Assembly (NCBI GenBank): GCA_958295805.1
Contig: OY282373.1
Span: 2,017,001 to 2,081,000 of the forward strand
Reading direction: 5' to 3'
Origin: an uncultured Nitrospirales bacterium
GTDB taxonomy: Bacteria > Nitrospirota > Nitrospiria > Nitrospirales > UBA8639
DNA length: 64,000 nt
The notes under the pieces were generated by a model that saw nothing but the letters and a program-made list of their open reading frames with translations, did no database searches and was not told the origin of the DNA. Below, in pieces: positions 34,015-44,065 of this stretch. The translations under genes and the position numbers were made by a program. Position 1 is the stretch's first letter. Each line of letters begins with the position of its first letter.

Positions 34015-36345
34015 CTAAAAGACGTTCCCAACGGAAAATTCAAAGACGGTGCCTTGCTCTTGCGGGCGACGATCCAAATTCAGCCCCCACGCCGCCCGTA
34101 ACGGCCCAAATGGAGAGAGCCACCGCACCTCCAACCCCGTCGCCGAACGCAAGCTGAAGTCCAGATTTTCGTTTTCTGAAAATCCCTTCCCATAATCAAA
34201 AAAGACGACCCCGTTCAACTTGGCGTCGGGAAGCACGGGAAAAATAAGCTCGGTGTTAAAGATGAGTTGTTTATTCCCGCCCGCCAAGGTTCCGCTGGGG
34301 GACACGGGGCCTGCACGACCGAATCGAAAGCCACGCACCGTATTAATGCCCCCCACAAAAAAGAGTTCCGACAAGGGCGCGGAATCCCCGCCATATCCTT
34401 GGGCCATCCCAATCCGACTACGGAAAGCCGTCCGCAAGTCCCAAATGGGTAAGGGAACGTACTGCAGTCCGTCCAGAGCAAACCGATAAAAATTATTGGT
34501 GCCTCCCAGAAACTCAGTACCAAACCCGAGGCGCACGCCCGCTCGCGACCCCGAACGAGGATCCTGGAAAAAATCTCGTGTATCGCGGAACAGACTCGCC
34601 CGAAAACCGGTGGTCGATTGGTCACCGAGTTGGGCCCTGATGAGAGCCGGCGCGTCAGCAGCCAGACCGCTGATCGTAATCGCCTCCCCCACCAACGTCA
34701 AACTCCCGGCGATATATTCGGAAAAAGCTCGGCCCAATTGGAGCGTTCCCCCGCTTCGTTGTTCCGTATACGTCAAAAAATTGGTTTCCGTGCTGAAGCC
34801 GTCCGCCTGAAAGGACATGGGACCATCAAACAGCGCGGGATTCCTGAACGTCAAAACCCCGATGGTTCTCCGTCCACCAAGCTGCCCACGAACCCGCACT
34901 AAATACCCTAATCCGAATAAATTGCCCTCCGAAACGTTGGCGATTGCCGTAAACTGATCGAGGGTGCTGAACCCGCCCCCGACGCTGAACTGACCCGTGG
35001 GTTTCTCTTTGATCGTGACGGCAAGATCAACTTTATCTTCTTCGACGTGACTGGGAAGAATCTCGACCGTTTCAAAAAAATTCAAATTATTCAAACGTTG
35101 AAAACTTCGCTTCATGTCCACGGAACTCAGGACTTCCTGTTCATTCACGCGCAACTCACGTCGAATGACGTTGTCGCGCGTCTTATCATTCCCGGAGATG
35201 TGAACCTCTCGCACGCGAATAAGCGATCCCTCCGAGAGGGTAAACGTCACGTCCGTCGTGAGCGTTTCCGAATTGGGCTTCAACCCGGGGGTCACTTCTG
35301 CAAAGGAATACCCTTTTTCCCCGTACAGATCGGTCACCCGGGAGACTTCTTCGCGCACCGTCGTGCGCTGAAACACGTCATCAGGTTGGATCAAGGAGTT
35401 TTGTTCCAACTCTTCGTCGTCAAAGACGGTGTTCCCTTCATAACGAACCGTTCGCACCGTATACGGACGGCCTTCCAGGATGCGAAACGTGACGGTGAAG
35501 AATTCCTTATCCTCATTGAGTTCAACGCTCGGCGTCCCGACTTGCACGTCCAGGTAGCCCTTATTCGAATACAATTCCTTGAGGCGTTTCACGTCATTGG
35601 CCAGTTCTTCTTTGTGCAAAATACCGGCGTCCGTGATTAAAGACACGATCGGGACCCATTCTCGATTCGCGATAACGTCGAACAATTCACTTTTGCTGAA
35701 GACCGTTGCGCCTTCGAAATGAATCGTTTGAATCCTGGCGCGTTCACCTTCCTGAATAAAGAAGGTCACGCGATTGCGGCTCTCATCGAACGCCTGCACG
35801 ATGGGAATCACGTTGGCGGTATGGTACCCGTTCTTCTCATATTCCGCCCGAATCTTCTCCGCACTCAGCGTCATCGCTTGCTGGTCGAGAAACACTTGAT
35901 TCTGCAACGAAATCACTTCTTTCAATTTGTCATCCGACAACTCCTCATTGCCATCAAACACGATGTCAACCACAAACGGTTTTTCCCTGACCACAAAGGT
36001 TACCGTCACGCCGTCGGGCGTCGCGTCGGTCCGGACTTGCACGTCCTCGAAGAACCCCATGTCATAAATTTTTTGAATTTGTTCTCGAACCACCTGAGGC
36101 GTCATGGGATCTCCGGTTTTCAGCGTAATCTTTTCAAGGATCGCCGACGATTGGATGCGGTGGTTTCCTTCCACGGTCAGGGTCCCCACGACCGAATTTT
36201 CTGATTGGCTCCACGCGGACCACGGTCCACTCACGATCAGGAGCGTTGAGCAGAGCACTCCACCGACAACCCGGACGAGTTTCGACGGCCGAGGAGTCCC
36301 TGAGTCAGAAAGAGCAGAACGATTCCACCGTGAACCGAAATTCAT
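34015..36345 (-). CDS. bamA: Outer membrane protein assembly factor BamA
   Basis: Omp85 protein that inserts beta-barrels into the outer membrane. After the signal sequence (hydrophobic LVRVVGGVLCSTLLIVSG and a cut near SAWS/QSE) there are five POTRA repeats of about 75 residues each, followed by the 16-strand barrel that starts near residue 430 and ends in the C-terminal phenylalanine FSVGNVF. The lid-lock motif VRGF occurs as VRGFRFGRAGP. I start at the ATG of 36345, with a weak GAGCACGAGA site upstream; the ORF reaches 36432, but the extra residues look non-homologous. First gene of the lipid A operon, with a strong promoter upstream. Confidence 0.95.
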   Translation of the reverse strand: MNFGSRWNRSALSDSGTPRPSKLVRVVGGVLCSTLLIVSGPWSAWSQSENSVVGTLTVEGNHRIQSSAILEKITLKTGDPMTPQVVREQIQKIYDMGFFEDVQVRTDATPDGVTVTFVVREKPFVVDIVFDGNEELSDDKLKEVISLQNQVFLDQQAMTLSAEKIRAEYEKNGYHTANVIPIVQAFDESRNRVTFFIQEGERARIQTIHFEGATVFSKSELFDVIANREWVPIVSLITDAGILHKEELANDVKRLKELYSNKGYLDVQVGTPSVELNEDKEFFTVTFRILEGRPYTVRTVRYEGNTVFDDEELEQNSLIQPDDVFQRTTVREEVSRVTDLYGEKGYSFAEVTPGLKPNSETLTTDVTFTLSEGSLIRVREVHISGNDKTRDNVIRRELRVNEQEVLSSVDMKRSFQRLNNLNFFETVEILPSHVEEDKVDLAVTIKEKPTGQFSVGGGFSTLDQFTAIANVSEGNLFGLGYLVRVRGQLGGRRTIGVLTFRNPALFDGPMSFQADGFSTETNFLTYTEQRSGGTLQLGRAFSEYIAGSLTLVGEAITISGLAADAPALIRAQLGDQSTTGFRASLFRDTRDFFQDPRSGSRAGVRLGFGTEFLGGTNNFYRFALDGLQYVPLPIWDLRTAFRSRIGMAQGYGGDSAPLSELFFVGGINTVRGFRFGRAGPVSPSGTLAGGNKQLIFNTELIFPVLPDAKLNGVVFFDYGKGFSENENLDFSLRSATGLEVRWLSPFGPLRAAWGLNLDRRPQEQGTVFEFSVGNVF

Positions 36346-36499
36346 TCTCGTGCTCGTTGGGGGTTGAGGTAAAAAATGCTCACGTGAGGCAGGAACAAAA
36401 CGGGACCGTTCCCAATAAGAGCCCAATGACAAGCCGTTTCTTCGGAGGTCTGTTTCAGATACGCATCAACCTCTAAAGGAGCCCCAGGCAGGCGGAGCC

Positions 36500-36528
36500 A
36501 TTATAAATAGCTGCATGTTGCTTGTAAA
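36500..36528 (-). promoter_or_regulatory. Strong putative promoter of the bamA-lpx operon
   Basis: On the - strand TTTACA (36528-36523) and TATAAT (36505-36500) are 17 bases apart: five and six consensus matches. The transcript would begin near 36493 and carry a leader of about 147 bases before bamA. This is the best promoter seen in the window and could drive the long - strand envelope cluster. Confidence 0.65.
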
Positions 36529-36556
36529 GTGCTGGACTGTTATGGATTTTCCTTCC

Positions 36557-36586
36557 TTGACAAGTATTTTTTTGTTCACCTACTAT
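36557..36586 (+). promoter_or_regulatory. Putative sigma-70 promoter of lon
   Basis: TTGACA (36557-36562) is followed after 18 bases by TACTAT (36581-36586). Transcription would begin near 36593, about 140 bases before lon. It diverges from the bamA promoter within the same 387-base gap (36346-36732). I see no heat-shock (sigma-32) type promoter here, although lon often has one. Confidence 0.5.
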
Positions 36587-36732
36587 CAAGCGTTCCGTCG
36601 GAAAAATACGTCGGAACGGACCCGTTGCGGCAACGTGAACAACGATCGCGTTCTTGCCCCGTGCAGGAACCATCGTGCGACTGAGAAGAGGCCGTTTCCG
36701 CCCGTCGTTCCGTACCGCCCTCAACAATTTTC

Positions 36733-39243
36733 ATGAAAAAGTCAGATCGCAAATCGATGAATCAAGACCGCCGTCCCGCGCAACGCGACGTTGACATCCC
36801 TGACCGTCTGCCGCTCATTCCCGTCAGAGATATCGTCGTGTTTCCGTATATGGTGTTGCCCCTGTTTGTCGGACGAGACATGTCGATCAAAGCCATTGAG
36901 GCGGCCCTCGCCGGGAATCGATTGGTGTTGTTAGCGGCACAAAAAGCCCACGATACGGAATCTCCGAAACCCGACGACATCTTCGACACGGGCACGGTCG
37001 GCATGATTATGCGTATGCTGAAACTCCCCGATGAACGGATCAAAATCTTGGTTCAAGGTCTGACAAAAGCCAAAATCGTAGACTACGTTCAGTCCGAACC
37101 GTTTTACTCGGTTCACGTTCACACGTTTCCGGCGTCTCAAGAGCCTCCCTCTTCCCTGGAAACCGAAGCCGTGATTCGGACCGCCAAAGAGGGATTGGAC
37201 CGACTTGCCAGCCTAGGAAAAGTCTTGATGCCGGACGTCATGGTGGTCATTGAAAACCTGGATGAACCAGGCCGTCTGGCGGACATCATCGTCTCGAATC
37301 TCGGACTGAAAGTGGAGCCAACCCAGGAGATCCTGGAAATCGAAGACCCGGTTGCCCGACTCAAACGCGCGACCGAGATTCTCTCGAAAGAAATTGACGT
37401 TTTGTCGATGCAACAAAAAATCCAAGCGGACGCCAAGGGTGAAATCGATAAAACTCAACGGGAATATCTCCTTCGTGAACAGTTGAAAGCCATCCAGAAA
37501 GAATTGGGTGAATTAGACGATCGCGCCGAGGAAGTGGAAGAATTTCGAAAGCGCATTGAAGAATCCAACATGCCGGAAAAAGTTGTCAAAGAGGCGGAGA
37601 AGCAACTGAAACGGTTGGAAAAAATGCACCCCGACACGGCTGAAGCCGCGACTGTCCGAACCTACCTGGAATGGATGGTCGAGATTCCGTGGAGTAAGGC
37701 TTCCCCGGACAATCTGGATATTCAGTCGGCCCAGCAGGTCCTCAACGAGGACCACTATGATTTAGAAAAAGTCAAAGAACGCATCCTTGAGTATTTAGCC
37801 GTCAGGAAACTCAAGGAGAAACTGAAAGGGCCAATTCTGTGCTTCGTCGGCCCCCCGGGCGTGGGAAAAACGTCCCTGGGGAAATCGATTGCACGGGCCT
37901 TGGGTCGAGAATTCGTGCGCATCAGTCTGGGAGGAGTACGGGACGAAGCCGAAATCAGGGGACATCGCCGAACGTACGTAGGCGCCCTCCCCGGACGCAT
38001 GCTCCAAGGCATCAAACAGGCCGGCACCAATAATCCGGTGTTCATGCTGGATGAAGTCGATAAAGTCGGGATGGATTTTCGAGGCGATCCTTCGGCTGCC
38101 CTTCTGGAAGTCTTGGATCCCGAACAGAACCACGCCTTCACGGATCATTATCTGGGAGTGCCGTTTGACCTCAGCCACGTGATGTTCATCACCACCGCCA
38201 ATCTCATTGACCCCATCCTCTCCGCGCTCCGAGACCGGATGGAGATCATTGAAATTCCGGGATACACGGAAGAAGAGAAGCTCGGGATTGCCCGGCGGTA
38301 TTTAATCCCGCGGCAACTGGAGAAACACGGGATCTCGGAGAAACACTTTCGGATGACCGATCCTGCCCTCCAGCGAATCGTCACCCACTATACGCGAGAG
38401 GCAGGGGTCCGCAACCTGGAACGAGAAATCGCCAATACCATGCGAAAAGTGGCGAGACGGGTGGCCGAAGGCAAGTCGAAACGGTATGCCATCACCCCAC
38501 GCACTCTGCAAAAATATCTGGGAGTGCCCAAATATCTCCCAGAAACCGAAAAAGAAAAAGATCAGGTGGGACTGACCATCGGACTCGCGTGGACGGAAAC
38601 CGGCGGAGAAACGTTGCACATCGAAGCCACCACGATGAAGGGCAAGGGCAATCTGACCTTAACCGGCCATCTCGGGGACGTCATGAAAGAATCCGCCCAG
38701 GCGGCTCTGAGCTACGTTCGTTCGCAAGCCCAAGCTCTTGGCATCAAGCAGGAGACCTTCGCCAACACCGATATTCACATTCACGTTCCCGCCGGGGCAA
38801 TCCCCAAGGACGGGCCGTCGGCGGGTATTACCATGGCCACCGCCATCGCATCGAGTTTAGCGAACGTTCCCGCCCGCCACGACGTGGCCATGACCGGAGA
38901 AATTACGCTCCGCGGTCGGATCCTGCCCATTGGCGGACTCAAAGAAAAAATACTGGCGGCAAAGCGCGCAGCCATCACCACCATCATTCTCCCCAAACAC
39001 AACGAAAAAGATTTAGAAGAACTTCCGAAACATTTACTGAAAGGCGTGAACATCATTCTTGCGGAAACCGTGGATCAAGTGTACGCCGCTGCGCTTCACG
39101 TCCCATCCCGCGCCCGCACCAAACCCAAAACACCGAAACCGTCCCAACCCAAACGCATGCCGTCGAATCGAACAAAACGGGCGGCGGCGCCCGTGAAACG
39201 GGCTCGACGAGCGGCGGCCTCACCGTTCGTGCTTCCTCAATAA
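36733..39243 (+). CDS. lon: ATP-dependent Lon protease
   Basis: 836-residue cytoplasmic AAA+ protease. The N-terminal substrate domain begins [23 protein letters not shown]. Walker A is GPPGVGKT at about residue 373, and Walker B is in [11 protein letters not shown]. The serine-lysine dyad is in [14 protein letters not shown] (Ser about 696) and [13 protein letters not shown] (Lys about 739). Sensor and arginine finger regions are complete. A basic, Lys/Arg/Pro-rich C-terminal tail of about 45 residues is not part of the usual domain and may bind DNA. The stop overlaps the thiL start by one base. Confidence 0.96.
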   Translation: MKKSDRKSMNQDRRPAQRDVDIPDRLPLIPVRDIVVFPYMVLPLFVGRDMSIKAIEAALAGNRLVLLAAQKAHDTESPKPDDIFDTGTVGMIMRMLKLPDERIKILVQGLTKAKIVDYVQSEPFYSVHVHTFPASQEPPSSLETEAVIRTAKEGLDRLASLGKVLMPDVMVVIENLDEPGRLADIIVSNLGLKVEPTQEILEIEDPVARLKRATEILSKEIDVLSMQQKIQADAKGEIDKTQREYLLREQLKAIQKELGELDDRAEEVEEFRKRIEESNMPEKVVKEAEKQLKRLEKMHPDTAEAATVRTYLEWMVEIPWSKASPDNLDIQSAQQVLNEDHYDLEKVKERILEYLAVRKLKEKLKGPILCFVGPPGVGKTSLGKSIARALGREFVRISLGGVRDEAEIRGHRRTYVGALPGRMLQGIKQAGTNNPVFMLDEVDKVGMDFRGDPSAALLEVLDPEQNHAFTDHYLGVPFDLSHVMFITTANLIDPILSALRDRMEIIEIPGYTEEEKLGIARRYLIPRQLEKHGISEKHFRMTDPALQRIVTHYTREAGVRNLEREIANTMRKVARRVAEGKSKRYAITPRTLQKYLGVPKYLPETEKEKDQVGLTIGLAWTETGGETLHIEATTMKGKGNLTLTGHLGDVMKESAQAALSYVRSQAQALGIKQETFANTDIHIHVPAGAIPKDGPSAGITMATAIASSLANVPARHDVAMTGEITLRGRILPIGGLKEKILAAKRAAITTIILPKHNEKDLEELPKHLLKGVNIILAETVDQVYAAALHVPSRARTKPKTPKPSQPKRMPSNRTKRAAAPVKRARRAAASPFVLPQ

Positions 39244-40283
39244 TGAGCAGAACCTCCGGACGCGACTCCCTGAGGACGGTCGGAGAGTTCGGCCTTATCC
39301 AACGACTCAGACGTCAATGGCCAACGTCCTCGCCGCAGGTGGTGCAGGGCATTGGAGATGACGCGGCGATTCTCCAACCGTCACCCGGCCAACAACTCCT
39401 GGTCAGCACCGACGTCTTCATCGAAGGCGTGCATTTCGACCTGGCCTTTCAAACGCCGCGAGACGTGGGCTTTCGCGCGGCAACGGCCAATCTCAGCGAC
39501 ATTGCCGCGATGGGAGGAAACCCGTTATATCTCCTGGTGTCAATGGCCATACCCGATCATCTTCCGATCACAAACGTTCGAGCATGGTATCGAGGACTCC
39601 AGGAGGCTTGCAGCCCCTATCAGGTCGAATTAATCGGCGGTGACACTTCATCGTCTCTTCATCACGCGTTTCTCAGCCTGACCATCATGGGAACGATTCA
39701 ATCGAATCGTTCACTCACCAGAAACCGGGCCAAAGTGGGCGATCACATCTACGTCACCGGGACGTTAGGTGATTCCCACGCCGGGCTCCACGTCTTGCGA
39801 ACCCGTGCGAATACGCGCCCACGGGTCAGATTACGCAGAGACGAACAATGGTTGGCCCAACGCCATTTGCGTCCGACCCCGAGAATCGTCGTCGGACGAC
39901 TCCTGGCACGCCAAGGCATTGCTCACGCCGCCATTGATCTCTCGGATGGACTATCCGGCGACATCTGCCACGTCTGCAAAGAGAGTCGGGTGGGAGCCGA
40001 AATCTGGGCCACGGCACTTCCCCTCTCATCTCACTTGCGCACGTTTGCCAAAAACAACGGGGTCGATCCAGTTGAATTCGCGCTCAGAGGCGGCGATGAT
40101 TATGAACTGCTGTTTACCGCCCCTTCCAAATATCATCAGAAGGTGTGCGACGTGGCACAAAAGACCAAGGTGTCGATTTCCTGCATTGGAACCATACAAC
40201 CGAAATCATTTGGACGCAGACTCAGACACGACCAGGGTCGTACCCAAACACTGAAGAAGCAGAGTTATACTCATTTTCGTTGA
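39243..40283 (+). CDS. thiL: Thiamine-monophosphate kinase
   Basis: Phosphorylates thiamine phosphate to the pyrophosphate cofactor. Motifs of the PurM-like fold: GEFGLIQRL near the start, VVQGIGDDAAIL, STDVFIEGVHFDL, AATANLSDIAAMGG, LIGGDTSSS, and IDLSDGLSGDICHVC with RGGDDYELLFT. The ATG at 39243 shares its first base with the end of the lon TAA, so coupling to lon is likely. A frame running back to 38589 is read-through over the lon C-terminus and is not real. Length 346 is normal. Confidence 0.95.
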   Translation: MSRTSGRDSLRTVGEFGLIQRLRRQWPTSSPQVVQGIGDDAAILQPSPGQQLLVSTDVFIEGVHFDLAFQTPRDVGFRAATANLSDIAAMGGNPLYLLVSMAIPDHLPITNVRAWYRGLQEACSPYQVELIGGDTSSSLHHAFLSLTIMGTIQSNRSLTRNRAKVGDHIYVTGTLGDSHAGLHVLRTRANTRPRVRLRRDEQWLAQRHLRPTPRIVVGRLLARQGIAHAAIDLSDGLSGDICHVCKESRVGAEIWATALPLSSHLRTFAKNNGVDPVEFALRGGDDYELLFTAPSKYHQKVCDVAQKTKVSISCIGTIQPKSFGRRLRHDQGRTQTLKKQSYTHFR

Positions 40284-40341
40284 CGGCAACGTCCGTTACG
40301 ATATTCACGAAGTCTTTCTCCACGTTCGGACTCCACGCGTG

Positions 40342-41715
40342 ATGTTAACCCCGATTCGTCATGAAGTGTCCCTGATTGCCGATCCGATCCATCAATACAT
40401 TCAATTCACGGTGCCTTCCTCCGGCTCAACGGAAACGACTGAAAAAGATTTAATCGATTCTCCCTGGGTCCAACGGCTGCGATACCTCTACCAACTGCAA
40501 AGCGCGCGATGGGTCTATCCGGCCGCGGAACACAGTCGGTTCCAACATTCTCTAGGGGCCATGCACCTCGCCGGACGATACGCCAAACACGTGTATCCCT
40601 CCCTCGCCAAAACCGTTCGACGCGTTCCCTCGCTCCCCTACGTCGAAGAATTGCTCAGAGTCACCGCGTTGCTTCACGACGTGGGACACGGACCCTTCTG
40701 TCATTTTTTTGATCACCACGTCCTTCGCCGGTTTGGGTTATCCCATGAATTGATGGGACAAACGATTATTCGCGACGAATTAGGCGCAATGATCCGCCGA
40801 GTGCGGCGCAGTCCCTCGGGAACGTTTGCGAAAGGTGAAACCCTGAATCCCGAGCACGTGGCTTTTCTGATCCTGAAGGATCCCAATAAGCGGAGCCAGC
40901 CGTATCCTCGATGGCTGCAACTGCTCCAGCCGCTCATCGGAGGACTATTCACGGCGGACAACTTTGATTACGTCCTGCGCGACTCCTACATGTGTGGGGT
41001 GGCCATCGGTCCCGTCGACATTCAACGACTCATTCACTACACGTTGATCACGCCGAAAGGGTTAACGCTTCATAAAAACGGTCTGCCCGCCCTGCAAATG
41101 TTTCTCAATGCTCGGCTCTATCTCTATGCCAACGTGTACTATCATCGCACCACCCGGGCCATTGACCTCCACCTCTTGGAGATTTTTCACGAAACCATGG
41201 AACGTCTTTTTCCCGACAACCCCCTGCACCACCTCGACGACTATCTTCGGCTGACCGATTGGTCTCTTCTGGAAACGGTCCGAACTTGGGAACGGGCGTC
41301 TGATCGAAAAAAACAGCAGTTAGGGAAGGAATGGCATCGCGTGTTGGGACGACAGGTGAAATGGAAAACCGCCTACAGTAAAGTCTTGACCCTTCGTGAC
41401 GACCATCCACGCGGTCCCGTCGCGACGCCGGCCAAACTGGAATCCCGGATTCGTCAACGACTCCCTCGCCGGCTGAAAGGTCTCACCTTTCACGTGGATA
41501 TCGCCAGCAGAGATACGCGCCCCTTTAACGTGCTGAACATGGGACAATTTCAGTTTTACGTCTATGATCCGGCAACCCGGTCGGTTGAAAAGGAAACGCT
41601 ACGGGAACTGTTTGAGTATTTTCCTTCTCGCATCGTGCAACTCCGAATTTTTGCGGAAGATCATCACGCCGATGCAGAATTAGTGCATGCCGTGGAGCAG
41701 GTTCTTCGCAGCTAA
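40342..41715 (+). CDS. HD-domain phosphohydrolase, SAMHD1/dNTPase-like
   Basis: 457 residues. The metal site of the HD superfamily can be read as H64 (in AAEHSRFQHSLGAMHLA), the H112-D113 pair (TALLHDVGHGPFCHFFDH) and the later Asp in FTADNFDYVLRDSYMCG. This pattern is that of COG1078 deoxynucleotide or nucleotide phosphohydrolases. The ATG at 40342 is preferred to the GTG just before. It follows thiL by about 58 bases. Exact substrate, likely a nucleotide, is unknown. Confidence 0.87.
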   Translation: MLTPIRHEVSLIADPIHQYIQFTVPSSGSTETTEKDLIDSPWVQRLRYLYQLQSARWVYPAAEHSRFQHSLGAMHLAGRYAKHVYPSLAKTVRRVPSLPYVEELLRVTALLHDVGHGPFCHFFDHHVLRRFGLSHELMGQTIIRDELGAMIRRVRRSPSGTFAKGETLNPEHVAFLILKDPNKRSQPYPRWLQLLQPLIGGLFTADNFDYVLRDSYMCGVAIGPVDIQRLIHYTLITPKGLTLHKNGLPALQMFLNARLYLYANVYYHRTTRAIDLHLLEIFHETMERLFPDNPLHHLDDYLRLTDWSLLETVRTWERASDRKKQQLGKEWHRVLGRQVKWKTAYSKVLTLRDDHPRGPVATPAKLESRIRQRLPRRLKGLTFHVDIASRDTRPFNVLNMGQFQFYVYDPATRSVEKETLRELFEYFPSRIVQLRIFAEDHHADAELVHAVEQVLRS

Positions 41716-41776
41716 CGTGGAACGCCCAAGGATCGACCCTGCCCACGTGAGGGAGACCGACGCGTTGTCATCCTCA

Positions 41777-44065
41777 TCAATTTGGAGCCCACGGCAGACC
41801 CGGCTCACCCTGTAAAAGAGGACCTAAGATACTCTGAAGGACCTGGGTTCCTAATCCAGCCGTGGCGCCCACGCCCCGTAAGGTCAGGACGAAATTGAAT
41901 TGATTGCGCTCGGGAAGATTGTTGCCCTCCTCCAATCGAATATAGTACAGGCCCAACGACCAACATTTGCAGGGGTTTTGATACAACCCAACCACGTCCC
42001 ATTCAGGAGTCTGCCCCTTGGCCGCGTCATGATAGACCTTTGTCCCAACGGTCCACCCCAAGGGAAGACGCACGGCACCGCCCGCCGTCAGAAACGTAAT
42101 GTTGTCTTTTTGAGGCGCCAACACTTCATTAAAGGATAAGGGATTCCAGATATCTCCACGGCGTGGGACGGTCCCGGCTCGGGTATAGCGATGCCCCACC
42201 TGCACGTACGCCCGCCGATGAGCCTGCACCGCGACGTCCGAATTAAACTGCGTGAATTCGCCGTCGTACGGATCGTAGAACACGTCAAACGTCAGGCGCA
42301 GGAGACTCAGAGACCTCGGTAATTGGGCCACGGGAAGTTGAAGAGTCGTCCTTGTCCACACGTCGGAAAAAATATTCGCCTGGCCCGGTACGTCGCCAAG
42401 ATGATAACTTTGTGCCATCACGAGATCCAGCAGAGTCGTAGACCGTGGGGCGTTGCGTTCGTCCGACAATCGCGTTCTCACGGAGTAGGTCACCAAGTGC
42501 TTCTTCAATAAATTATCCACGGCGTCAATCTGAGGAAGATCGGATTGTTTGGAGGTCGGGACGTATTCGTAGAACAGACTGGGTTTAATCGTGTGACGAA
42601 GACGTCCCTCTCCCACTGAAAATCGACGGGACAGGTTCGAGACTGCCTCCAAACCGAGCCAGAACGTTCCGCGGTCCCGAGCGCGACTTTGTGAAGGCTT
42701 CCGTCCATGAGAATACAGAACTTCTCTGAATTTCACCTGGGGACGAAGACCAATCACGTGCCCCACGTGCAAACTGTTCACGGAAAGAGACGGCATGAGA
42801 TCGAATCGACTGACGTTGAACCCTTTTTCACGAGCAAAATGAACAAACGTCGAATCCACGCCCACATCGAAATTGAGGACGTTTCCTCCCTGAATCACCC
42901 GACGATATCGATGCCCGATTTCGGGTAACCGTTGAAACGTGCGTCGTCCACCGGCGCCCAAGGGTTGTAAATATTGGGCCATCAGATACGCCTTGCCTCC
43001 CGTCATGCGATACGTGAGGTTCAGCACCGACTCTTGGCTCGGAAGCGCACGAACGATGCCGGACGTACTCAGGTTTTGTAAAAGCGTCCGATCCGTCGCG
43101 TAGTTGATCTTGGTTTGCAGAAGAAGATCGTCGTGTATTTGATGAACGTGGGCACCGGCAATCTGCGCGCGCACTTGATCTTCCTGGGTGTCGTTAAACG
43201 TGTTGACCACCCAGTTTCCCCTTGAACGGCGACTCAGGATGTACCGATAGTCGAGATCAAGGCCTTGCCCGCGTTTGGATAATATTTGTGGCGTCACGGT
43301 CAGGTCCTGGCTCGGAGAAATGGCCCAATACAATCCTTGCCGATATTGAGCTCCGAACACGTTGTCGAACCCGACCGAAGGGATCAGCAGTCCGGTTTTT
43401 CTGGCCCCCGGCATCGGATAACGCAGCATGGGAAGCGGGATAATCGGGTGATTGCGGACGTTCACCCACACGTTCTTGGCAAACAGACTGTCGCCCCGTT
43501 CCAAATCGACGTCTTGAAATGAAAAACTCCAATCAGGAATCCGTCCGTCATCCGCGTCGCACGTCGTAAACGTGCCCTCCTTCACGCGATAATGCGTTTC
43601 CGAAAACCGTTGCAAGAGACGACCACGGACCCATGCGTTGCTTTCTTTCAGAAAAATTTTTCCGTTGGTGATGTCCCAGGCTTCCGTATTCACGTTGCCG
43701 GTCAGGTCCTCGGCCCAGACGTCGGTCCCGCGATCACTCAGATGAACGCGCCCCTTGCCACTTAATCGACCGGAAAGCTTATGAAGGACGGCTTGATCCG
43801 CGGTCAACCGAAAGATTCCCTGCGTGACGGTCACGGAACCAAACGCTTTGAATTCCTCAGTGTCTCGATGAAACTCGGTTCGGTCGGCAGTGACCTCCAA
43901 CGACTCGGATGTTCCCGATTCTGATGACGTCGACGCAGGAAACTTGGGTTGCGCGTGGACGTCCTCACGCCCAAGGAGGACGGTCTGAATGCCAATCAGA
44001 AGACAAATGAACAGTCCGGCGACCACCGAAGGGCTCACCGATGCGTTATCCAACGACGGGTTCAT
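41777..44065 (-). CDS. lptD: LPS-assembly protein LptD
   Basis: Outer-membrane protein that places LPS in the outer leaflet. The N-terminal signal region is followed by an OstA/LptA-like jellyroll (VTADRTEFHRDTEEFKAFGSV, HKLSGRLSGKGRVHLSD), then the LptD C-terminal barrel of about 500 residues starting near SVGFDNVFGAQYRQGLYW. Cysteines that in E. coli form inter-domain disulfides have counterparts: one in FTTCDADDG and a C-terminal CKC in place of the E. coli adjacent pair. It overlaps the upstream folC gene by 20 bases. Confidence 0.94.
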   Translation of the reverse strand: MNPSLDNASVSPSVVAGLFICLLIGIQTVLLGREDVHAQPKFPASTSSESGTSESLEVTADRTEFHRDTEEFKAFGSVTVTQGIFRLTADQAVLHKLSGRLSGKGRVHLSDRGTDVWAEDLTGNVNTEAWDITNGKIFLKESNAWVRGRLLQRFSETHYRVKEGTFTTCDADDGRIPDWSFSFQDVDLERGDSLFAKNVWVNVRNHPIIPLPMLRYPMPGARKTGLLIPSVGFDNVFGAQYRQGLYWAISPSQDLTVTPQILSKRGQGLDLDYRYILSRRSRGNWVVNTFNDTQEDQVRAQIAGAHVHQIHDDLLLQTKINYATDRTLLQNLSTSGIVRALPSQESVLNLTYRMTGGKAYLMAQYLQPLGAGGRRTFQRLPEIGHRYRRVIQGGNVLNFDVGVDSTFVHFAREKGFNVSRFDLMPSLSVNSLHVGHVIGLRPQVKFREVLYSHGRKPSQSRARDRGTFWLGLEAVSNLSRRFSVGEGRLRHTIKPSLFYEYVPTSKQSDLPQIDAVDNLLKKHLVTYSVRTRLSDERNAPRSTTLLDLVMAQSYHLGDVPGQANIFSDVWTRTTLQLPVAQLPRSLSLLRLTFDVFYDPYDGEFTQFNSDVAVQAHRRAYVQVGHRYTRAGTVPRRGDIWNPLSFNEVLAPQKDNITFLTAGGAVRLPLGWTVGTKVYHDAAKGQTPEWDVVGLYQNPCKCWSLGLYYIRLEEGNNLPERNQFNFVLTLRGVGATAGLGTQVLQSILGPLLQGEPGLPWAPN

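Noticed and set aside
38589-39242. Frame extending thiL backward through lon
   Set aside because: The reading is inside lon in another frame; ThiL homology starts at 39243.
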